A model generated the notes under the pieces. The model had not been told where the DNA came from, made no database searches, and saw nothing but the letters and a program-made list of their open reading frames with translations. From SIG622 sp045600125 (lineage in GTDB: Bacteria > Bacillota > Clostridia > Oscillospirales > CAG-382): 9,764 nucleotides of DNA. The position numbers and the translations under genes were made by a program. Positions 4,257-9,764 of the stretch are shown piece by piece (positions within the stretch are counted from its first letter, which is position 1; every line of letters starts with the position of its first letter). Location: NCBI GenBank assembly GCA_045600125.1, contig JAZRXH010000134.1, positions 1 to 9,764 on the forward strand, written 5' to 3'.

Positions 4257-5615
4257 ATGGATTTATTTTCAAGTATTTTTAAGGCGCGGGACAAGCCACA
4301 AAACCGCACAGCCGGTTCCACTTATACATTCTTCATGGGGGGCAGTTCTTCCGGCAAGGCGGTCAATGAACGCTCCGCCATGCAGATGACAGCGGTGTAT
4401 TCCTGCGTCCGCATTCTGGCAGAGGCAATCGCCGGACTGCCGCTCAACGTCTACCGCTACAACGATGAGGGCGGCAAAGAAAAGGCAGTTGACCATCCGC
4501 TGTATCGGCTTCTCCACGATGAGCCAAATCCGGAGATGAGTTCTTTTGTCTTCCGTGAAACACTCATGACCCACCTTTTGCTATGGGGGAACGGCTACGC
4601 TCAAATCATCCGCAACGGCAGAGGCGAAGTCATAGCCTTATATCCTCTGATGCCGAACAAGATGACCGTGGACAGAGATGCCAACGGACAGCTTTATTAC
4701 CGCTATCAGCACAGCAGCGATGAAGCAGATACGATGGAGAACAACTCCGTTATTCTTCGACCTGCGGATGTGCTGCATATTCCCGGCTTGGGCTTTGACG
4801 GGCTGGTAGGCTATTCGCCCATTGCTATGGCGAAAAACGCCATAGGATTGGCAATTGCTACAGAGGAGTTCGGAGCCAAGTTCTTTGCCAACGGAGCTAC
4901 CCCCGGCGGAATCCTCGAACACCCCGGCACGGTCAAAGATCCGGAACGGATCAGAGAGAGCTGGAACAGAGCCTTCGGCGGCAGCGGCAATTCCGGAAAG
5001 ACAGCAATATTGGAGGAGGGCATGAAATACACGCCCATCTCCATAAGCCCCAACGAGGCACAGTTCCTCGAAACGAGAAAATTCCAGATCAATGAGATAG
5101 CGAGGATCTTCCGTGTCCCGCCGCATATGGTGGGCGATCTGGATAAATCCTCGTTTTCCAATATTGAGCAGCAGTCCCTTGAGTTCGTAAAATACACGCT
5201 CGACCCGTGGGTAGTTCGCTGGGAGCAGTCCATTCAGCGGCAGCTTCTGAACCCGGATGAAAAGAGCAGATATTTCGTGAAATTCAATGTGGAAGGTCTG
5301 CTCCGTGGAGATTACCAGTCCCGTATGCAGGGATATGCAACAGCGAGACAAAACGGCTGGATGTCGGCAAACGACATCCGTGAACTGGAAGACCTCGACC
5401 GTATCCCTGCGGAGGACGGCGGTGATCTCTATCTTGTAAACGGCAATATGCTGCCCATCAAAACGCTGCTTTCAAACAACGCCTATGGGACAGCTTTTGC
5501 AGATACCAATACTGAGGAAAAGGAGGATACGACCCCTGATGACGCAGAAAACGAAAAGGTTCTGGAACTGGGCGAATCAGGCAGAGAACGAACCGTCCGC
5601 CGAAAGGGTTCTTGA
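4257..5615 (+). CDS. phage portal protein (HK97 gp3-like)
   Basis: The portal forms the dodecameric ring at one capsid vertex through which DNA enters and leaves. At 452 aa the length is typical. The N-terminal region has NERSAMQMTAVYSCVRILAEAIAGLPLNVY, then DHPLYRLLHDEPNPEMSSFVFRETLMTHLLLWGNGYA and the central GLGFDGLVGYSPIAMAKNAIGLA, all hallmarks of the family. The segment FRVPPHMVGDLDKSSFSNIEQQ is also characteristic. The acidic C-terminal tail (TEEKEDTTPDDAENEK) ends in a basic patch. ATG 4257 follows AGAGG (4242-4246) by 10 nt. The last 77 nt overlap the protease gene in another frame. Confidence 0.95.
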   Translation: MDLFSSIFKARDKPQNRTAGSTYTFFMGGSSSGKAVNERSAMQMTAVYSCVRILAEAIAGLPLNVYRYNDEGGKEKAVDHPLYRLLHDEPNPEMSSFVFRETLMTHLLLWGNGYAQIIRNGRGEVIALYPLMPNKMTVDRDANGQLYYRYQHSSDEADTMENNSVILRPADVLHIPGLGFDGLVGYSPIAMAKNAIGLAIATEEFGAKFFANGATPGGILEHPGTVKDPERIRESWNRAFGGSGNSGKTAILEEGMKYTPISISPNEAQFLETRKFQINEIARIFRVPPHMVGDLDKSSFSNIEQQSLEFVKYTLDPWVVRWEQSIQRQLLNPDEKSRYFVKFNVEGLLRGDYQSRMQGYATARQNGWMSANDIRELEDLDRIPAEDGGDLYLVNGNMLPIKTLLSNNAYGTAFADTNTEEKEDTTPDDAENEKVLELGESGRERTVRRKGS

Positions 5616-6264
5616 GATCTACGGCACCATTGCAGAAGAATCCTGGTTTGATGATGACATCACGCCGCAGATGTTCCGTGATGAACTCTTTGCCGAACAC
5701 GGTCCCGTCACCATCTGGATCAACAGCCCCGGCGGTGACTGCATTGCCGCAAGCCAGATCTACGCCATGCTCATGGATTACAAGGACGAGGTCACCGTCA
5801 AGATCGACGGCATTGCCGCCTCTGCCGCATCCGTGATCGCAATGGCAGGAACGAAGGTGCTGATGGCTCCCACCGCCATGATGATGATCCACAATCCGTC
5901 CACCGGTGCTTACGGTGACCACAAGGATATGGAAAAGGTCATCAAAATGCTGGACGAGGTGAAGGAAAGCATCATCAATGCCTATGAGATCAGAACCGAT
6001 CTGTCTCACGCACAGCTCTCGCACATGATGGATGAGACCACATGGATGAATGCGAAAAAGGCTGTGGAGCTTGGCTTCGCAGATGCTCTTCTGGAGGATG
6101 CCAAAAGAGCGGTCAATGTGGAAGCCTACAGCTTTTCGACCACAAGCATTGAGAATGCCATCATGAACAAAATCGCCGCCAAGGTCAAAGCCAAGGCAGC
6201 GGATAAACCCGAAGGTCGCTCTGTGGATGAACTCATGGAGCGGCTTAATCTTTTGAAATATTGA
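5539..6264 (+). CDS. ClpP-like prohead maturation protease
   Basis: This serine protease of the ClpP/crotonase fold cleaves the capsid protein's N-terminal scaffold domain during head maturation. The start is set at ATG 5539 (MTQKTKRFWNW), 12 nt after AGGAGG (5521-5526); an upstream in-frame ATG at 5485 lacks a good ribosome site. It is 241 aa. Visible motifs are TIWINSPGGD (oxyanion region, about residues 58-67), GIAASAAS with the probable nucleophile Ser95, and MMIHNP with His118. The usual ClpP aspartate position appears to be Thr in DETTWMNA, so the third triad member is not obvious, as in other phage members. The Lys/Ala-rich tail after about residue 205 may bind or act as scaffold. Confidence 0.93.
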   Translation: MTQKTKRFWNWANQAENEPSAERVLEIYGTIAEESWFDDDITPQMFRDELFAEHGPVTIWINSPGGDCIAASQIYAMLMDYKDEVTVKIDGIAASAASVIAMAGTKVLMAPTAMMMIHNPSTGAYGDHKDMEKVIKMLDEVKESIINAYEIRTDLSHAQLSHMMDETTWMNAKKAVELGFADALLEDAKRAVNVEAYSFSTTSIENAIMNKIAAKVKAKAADKPEGRSVDELMERLNLLKY

Positions 6265-6279
6265 TTGGAGGAAATCAAA

Positions 6280-7479
6280 ATGACTGTCAACGAACTTCGT
6301 ACAAAGCGCAATCAGCTGTGGGAAGGCACCAAGGCTTTCCTCGAAGCGCACCGCAATGAAAAGGGTGTCCTCTCCGCCGAAGACGATGCCGCCTACACCC
6401 GTATGGAGAAGGACATTGCAGACCTCGGCAAGGAGATCACCCGTATGGAGCGTCAGGAGGCAATGGATGCCGAGCTAAACAAGCCCGTGAATAAGCCGCT
6501 CACCGCCCGCCCCGATTCCGTGAAGGAAGACACCAAGACCGGCACTGCTTCCGATGCCTATAAGAAGGCATTCTGGGAGAACACCCGTCACAAGGACAGC
6601 GTTACCCCCGAAATGAAGAACGCCCTGCGTGAAGGTACCGATTCCGAAGGTGGCTATCTCGTCCCCGATGAGTTTGAGCATACCCTTGTGCAGGCTCTGG
6701 AACAGGCAACCGTCATCCGCAACCACGCCCACATCATCACTACCTCCAGTGGCTCCCACAAAATCCCTGTTGTGGCTTCTCACGGTTCTGCCGCATGGCT
6801 GGATGAGGGTGGTCAGTACACCGAGAGCGATGAGGTTTTCGGACAGGTTCAGCTGGATGCCCACAAGGTCGGTACCATCATCAAGGTGTCCGAGGAACTT
6901 CTGCAGGACTCTGCCTTTGATTTGGAAAGCTATCTCACCTCCGAGTTTGCCCGTCGCATCGGCAACAAAGAAGAGGAAGCCTTCCTCACCGGCAACGGAA
7001 CCGGCAAGCCCACGGGCATTCTCGATGCCACTGCCGGCGGTCAGGTGGGTGTGACCACCGCATCCGCTACAGGCATTACCGCCGATGAGGTCATTGACCT
7101 CTTCTACAGCCTCAAGGCTCCGTACCGTCAGAACGCCGTATGGATTCTGAACGATAGCACCGTCAAGGCGATCCGCAAGCTGAAGAACGGTGCCGGCGAC
7201 TACCTGTGGCAGCCCGCACTGAAGGACGGCGATGTTCCCACCATCCTCGGCAAGCCCTACTTCACCACGCCCTACGCTCCCGAAATTGCCGCAGGTGCCA
7301 AGACCATCATCTTCGGCGATCTGAACTATTACTGGATCGGTGACCGCACCGGCATCACCTTCAAGCGTCTTAACGAGCGTTTCGCTGACTACGGTCAGGT
7401 CGGTTTCCTTGCATACAGACGTCTGGACGGCAAGACTGTTCTGCCGGAGGCTATCAAGATCCTCCAGCAGAAGGCGTGA
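6280..7479 (+). CDS. HK97-fold major capsid protein
   Basis: This is the shell-forming protein of the head, 399 aa. ATG 6280 follows GGAGG (6267-6271) by 8 nt, 15 nt after the protease stop. Residues about 1-70 are a charged coiled-coil (delta/scaffold domain), followed by a Lys/Pro/Thr linker to about 90. The mature shell domain begins near NALREGTDSEGGYLVPDEF (115-132), consistent with protease removal of the N-terminus. Diagnostic motifs include KIPVVASHGSAAWLDEGG, KVGTIIKVSEELLQDSAFDL, EEEAFLTGNGTGKPTGIL and the C-terminal VGFLAYRRLDGKTVLPEAI. Product abundance fits the strong ribosome site. Family assignment is secure; the exact cleavage site is inference. Confidence 0.95.
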   Translation: MTVNELRTKRNQLWEGTKAFLEAHRNEKGVLSAEDDAAYTRMEKDIADLGKEITRMERQEAMDAELNKPVNKPLTARPDSVKEDTKTGTASDAYKKAFWENTRHKDSVTPEMKNALREGTDSEGGYLVPDEFEHTLVQALEQATVIRNHAHIITTSSGSHKIPVVASHGSAAWLDEGGQYTESDEVFGQVQLDAHKVGTIIKVSEELLQDSAFDLESYLTSEFARRIGNKEEEAFLTGNGTGKPTGILDATAGGQVGVTTASATGITADEVIDLFYSLKAPYRQNAVWILNDSTVKAIRKLKNGAGDYLWQPALKDGDVPTILGKPYFTTPYAPEIAAGAKTIIFGDLNYYWIGDRTGITFKRLNERFADYGQVGFLAYRRLDGKTVLPEAIKILQQKA

Positions 7480-7490
7480 GGTGAAGCGCT

Positions 7491-8108
7491 ATGAGCTATA
7501 ACACCAAAAACTATACCGAGCAGGGCGGCGAAAAAACCGTGATCGGCGGCACTCTCGAATTTACCGAGGGTGCCGTCCTCAAGGGTGGCATCGTTCCCAA
7601 TCAGGCGGACAGCTCGGCTTCGACCGTTGCCGACCTCAAAGCCGCTCATAACGCCCTCCTCACCAAGCTGAAGGATGCCGGTCTGATGAAACCCGACGCA
7701 TGGCCTGCGGTTTCCATCGCAAAACAGGCAGCCGCTTCCGGCGAAATCAGCAAGGCAACCTACGAGGCAAATATGGCAGAGGTCGATGCTGTCACTATCG
7801 CAGACGGCAAGATCACCGTCACAGTCGATGTGAATGCCCTCACCGCCTACGAGGGCGCGACCGGCTACGGTAATCACAAGTGGATCGGCTTTCTTGTCAC
7901 CACGGGCTTCGACAGCATTGTCGGCATGAAGCTGAACGGCACCGCTCTCACCGAGTCCGATGCCCAGGAAGCCGTCGACCACAGCGGCAGCGCAGGCGAT
8001 CTCAGTCTGTACTTCGCCGCCGACACTATTAACGGCAAGACCGTGACTCTCTGGCACACCGGCAGCGGTGAGCAGAGCTGGTCGGTCGAGATCGTCAGGC
8101 CCGAATAA
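7491..8108 (+). CDS. head fibre / capsid decoration-like protein
   Basis: This 205-aa protein lies directly after the capsid gene, where decoration proteins are usually found. The N-terminus (MSYNTKNYTEQGGEKTVIGGTLEFTEGA) matches what I remember of proteins annotated as head fibre in Clostridia prophages. A middle helix (TVADLKAAHNALLTKLKDAGLM) could trimerise. A C-terminal beta-rich half (KITVTVDVNALTAY, HKWIGFLVTTGF, SWSVEIVRPE) looks like an exposed immunoglobulin-like or lectin-like domain. ATG 7491 is 11 nt after the capsid stop, with gaGGTGaag as a modest ribosome site. A role on the head surface is inference from position. Confidence 0.7.
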   Translation: MSYNTKNYTEQGGEKTVIGGTLEFTEGAVLKGGIVPNQADSSASTVADLKAAHNALLTKLKDAGLMKPDAWPAVSIAKQAAASGEISKATYEANMAEVDAVTIADGKITVTVDVNALTAYEGATGYGNHKWIGFLVTTGFDSIVGMKLNGTALTESDAQEAVDHSGSAGDLSLYFAADTINGKTVTLWHTGSGEQSWSVEIVRPE

Positions 8109-8125
8109 TCGAGGGGAGTGTTCTC

Positions 8126-8398
8126 ATGCTTGTATCTCTTGCCGAAGCAAAGAAATATCTGAGGGTGGACTACGATGATGAGGACACCCTCATCCGCAAG
8201 TTCATCCGGACGGGGTCGATGCTCGTTAAGGATACGCTTCGCATAAGTGAGGAGGACTTTCAGCCAAACGCCACCGTCCGGGTGGCAGTCCTTTTCGCTG
8301 TGGCGTACCTCTTTGAACACCGGGAGGATGCGGATATGGCGGAGCTAATGAAAAACCTCCGCTATATCCTTTCTACGGAACGGGAGGCGGCTTTCTGA
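8126..8398 (+). CDS. head-tail connector / DNA-packaging protein (gp6-like)
   Basis: At 90 aa this is the small helical adaptor that forms a ring under the portal. Family features visible are the N-terminal SLAEAKKYLRVDYDDEDTLI, a long central helical region, and VRVAVLFAVAYLFEHREDA before a short tail. GAGGGGAG (8111-8118) lies upstream of ATG 8126. Its TGA shares a base with the next ATG (TGATG at 8396-8400), typical of a coupled neck-protein cluster. Confidence 0.85.
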   Translation: MLVSLAEAKKYLRVDYDDEDTLIRKFIRTGSMLVKDTLRISEEDFQPNATVRVAVLFAVAYLFEHREDADMAELMKNLRYILSTEREAAF

Positions 8399-8745
8399 TG
8401 GATATCGCTCTGCTCAATACGAAAATCGCGATACAGAAAAATGTTGTCGTTACGGACAGCATCGGCAACCATACCACGGCATGGACGGATCACTATTCCT
8501 GCCACGCCACCACCGGCGGCGAGAATGGAAGCTCCAAGGGCAGCGAGGAAACACAAGCCGGAACGGTCACCGACCACTCCGGCATCGACTTCACCGTCCG
8601 CTACTGCTCCGCTGTTGCCACTGTGAACATCACCGAATACCGTGTCCTTTATGCCGGGGAGCTGTACGACATCATCGGCATCGACCACATGAACAACAAG
8701 CGGAAATGCGTCAAGCTCCGCTGCCGGAAAGTGAGGCGGTCGTAA
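8398..8745 (+). CDS. head closure protein (SPP1 gp16-like)
   Basis: This 115-aa protein plugs the connector after packaging and receives the tail. It begins MDIALLNTKIAIQKNVVVTDSIGNHTTAWTDHYSCHAT, a typical opening for the family (a beta strand with a solvent loop and a Trp). Internal VRYCSAVATVNITEYRVLYAGELYDIIGIDHMNNKRK is the usual beta-barrel core, and it ends in a basic tail. Start and stop are each overlapped by one base with its neighbours. Confidence 0.85.
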   Translation: MDIALLNTKIAIQKNVVVTDSIGNHTTAWTDHYSCHATTGGENGSSKGSEETQAGTVTDHSGIDFTVRYCSAVATVNITEYRVLYAGELYDIIGIDHMNNKRKCVKLRCRKVRRS

Positions 8746-9125
8746 TGGGACAGAAGGTTTCCATCGGTGAGATGGCTTCCGCAGTCAGCAAGATACTTGA
8801 GGAATACGCCGACCTCGCCGATGACACCATGCGAAAAGCCGTAAAAAAGTCCTCGAAGACTGTCAAGGATGAGATATCCGCCAACGCTCCTGCCCGTACC
8901 GGAAAGTACGCCAGGAGCTGGAAAACACAGACCACCAAGTCCGACAGCCACGCTCTGGAGATTACGGTTTATTCCGGCATTCCCGGACTACCGCATCTGC
9001 TCGAACACGGTCATGCTAAGCGTAACGGCGGCAGGACATCCGCTATCGTCCATATCGCTCCGGCGGAACAGCACGGTATCGAGGAGCTGGAATCCGAAAT
9101 CGAAAGGAGTCTGCGAAATGGATGA
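8745..9125 (+). CDS. HK97 gp10-like neck/tail-completion protein
   Basis: This 126-aa protein starts at ATG 8745, one base inside the previous TAA. The N-terminal half is an amphipathic helix (AVSKILEEYADLADDTMRKAVKKSSKTVKDEI). The family signature NAPARTGKYARSWK is at about residues 48-60, and HLLEHGHAKRNGG is at about 84-96. Members act at the head-tail interface or in tail completion. The last 8 nt overlap the next gene, whose ribosome site is inside this one. Confidence 0.88.
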   Translation: MGQKVSIGEMASAVSKILEEYADLADDTMRKAVKKSSKTVKDEISANAPARTGKYARSWKTQTTKSDSHALEITVYSGIPGLPHLLEHGHAKRNGGRTSAIVHIAPAEQHGIEELESEIERSLRNG

Positions 9126-9435
9126 GCTGCTTCTGATCGTGTCTGAAATACAGATACCCTTCGCCTACGACCACTTCGCCGAGGGTGAAGCCCCCGACCC
9201 TCCGTTCATCTGTTATCTGCTTCCGGGCAGCGACAACTTCGCGGCGGACGGTCGGGTGTATTTCAAGATAGAAAACATCAATATCGAACTCTATACGGAC
9301 AAGAAGGACTTGTCGTGTGAGTCGGCGGTGGAAGCCGTTCTGGACGCGCACGGCATTTTCTATAACAAAACCGAAGTATGGATCGAGAGCGAAAAGCTCT
9401 ACGAAGTCCTGTACACATTTGAAATGGAGGTATAA
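9118..9435 (+). CDS. probable tail terminator protein
   Basis: This 105-aa protein lies between the gp10-like gene and the major tail protein, the standard slot for the ring that ends the tail tube. ATG 9118 follows AAAGGAG (9103-9109) by 8 nt. It is acidic and mixed alpha/beta: a first helix, PPFICYLLPGSDNFAADGRVYFKIENINIELYTDKKD, then an Ala/Val helix and VWIESEKLYEVLYTFEMEV. This order of secondary structure fits the gpU-like fold; the motif match is weaker than for its neighbours, so position carries weight. Confidence 0.7.
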   Translation: MDELLLIVSEIQIPFAYDHFAEGEAPDPPFICYLLPGSDNFAADGRVYFKIENINIELYTDKKDLSCESAVEAVLDAHGIFYNKTEVWIESEKLYEVLYTFEMEV

Positions 9436-9440
9436 CAACC

Positions 9441-9764
9441 ATGCCTGACAACAACAAAGTCAAATACAATCTGAAGAATGCCCACTACGCTCTTCTGACT
9501 TTCGGCAATGACGGCACTCCCTCTTTCGGAACGCCCGTGCCGATGCCCGGTTCCGTTTCCATCAGCCTGGACGCGAACGGTGAGCCGGAAAACTTCTATG
9601 CCGATGGTGTCGCCTATTATGTGATCAACAACAATATGGGCTATGACGGCGATCTGGAACTCGCCCTTATCCCGGAAGGCTTCCGCACCGATGTTCTGCA
9701 CGAGACCCTCGACAGCAATGGTGTGCTGATCGAGGATGCCAACGCAGAGCTTTCCGCTTTTGCT
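9441..9764 (+). CDS. major tail (tube) protein, 3'-truncated by window edge
   Basis: ATG 9441 follows GGAGG (9426-9430) by 10 nt. The first 108 residues are visible and open at the window end. The sequence runs NKVKYNLKNAHYALLTFG, then a Pro-rich strand (GTPVPMPGSVSISLDANGEP) and FYADGVAYYVINNNMGYDGDLELALIPEGFRTDVL, the pattern of siphovirus tail tube proteins of the phi13/TP901-like type. Homologues run to about 190-200 aa, so roughly half is missing. Gene order after the tail terminator candidate supports the call. Confidence 0.88.
   Translation, partial: MPDNNKVKYNLKNAHYALLTFGNDGTPSFGTPVPMPGSVSISLDANGEPENFYADGVAYYVINNNMGYDGDLELALIPEGFRTDVLHETLDSNGVLIEDANAELSAFA

Noticed and set aside
5458..6351. 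A 297-codon minus-strand open frame opposite the ClpP-like protease.
   Set aside because: The His/Asp-rich, low-complexity product is typical of antisense reading of a real gene; the plus strand has the protease motifs.
8481..9125. A 214-codon plus-strand frame that would fuse extra sequence to the gp10-like protein.
   Set aside because: The first part is an Arg/His-rich out-of-frame reading of the head closure gene; ATG 8745 gives the normal family length.
9278..9701. Minus-strand frames at the window end.
   Set aside because: They are opposite the tail terminator and major tail protein genes, without ribosome sites or domain signatures.

Overview
The window is part of a tailed-phage genome or prophage of the HK97-like siphovirus type. 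The likely host is a gut Clostridia bacterium (Oscillospiraceae or Lachnospiraceae grade). That host call is an inference from moderately high GC, strong AGGAGG-type ribosome binding sites, and proteins that look like those of Firmicutes prophages and conjugative elements. No ribosomal, tRNA or integrase gene is present to confirm it.

Layout. (1) Positions 1-1808 are an accessory zone of small plus-strand genes: the 3' part of a gamma-glutamylcyclotransferase-like gene, a 67-aa zinc-ribbon protein, then two cassette-like units. Each unit has a homologous ~94-nt leader (653-746 and 1196-1288; about 71% identical by hand alignment), one or two small uncharacterised genes (121 aa; 57 aa plus 75 aa), and a closing hairpin whose 3' half is identical over 17 nt in the two copies. 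A strong intrinsic terminator (1777-1808) closes the zone and touches the terminase start codon. (2) 1809-3422 is the large terminase. (3) 3419-4163 is a lower-GC two-gene operon on the opposite strand (an XRE-type regulator and a small helical protein of unknown function), read from a perfect-consensus TTGACA-17-TATAAT promoter. It splits the usual terminase-portal pair. (4) 4257-9764 is the virion structural module: portal, ClpP-like prohead protease, HK97-fold major capsid protein, head-fibre-like protein, gp6-like connector, head closure protein, HK97 gp10-like protein, tail terminator candidate, and the start of the major tail protein. These genes are tightly packed or overlapping and probably form one late transcript.

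How it works together. TerL pumps DNA through the portal into a prohead of capsid protein matured by the ClpP-like protease. The connector, closure and terminator proteins then join the head to the tail tube. The accessory cassettes and the antisense operon are not structural. They are best read as phage-carried cargo (morons) or control genes with their own promoters and terminators. The repeated leader-gene-hairpin architecture is the least explained part of the window and the best candidate for something undescribed.
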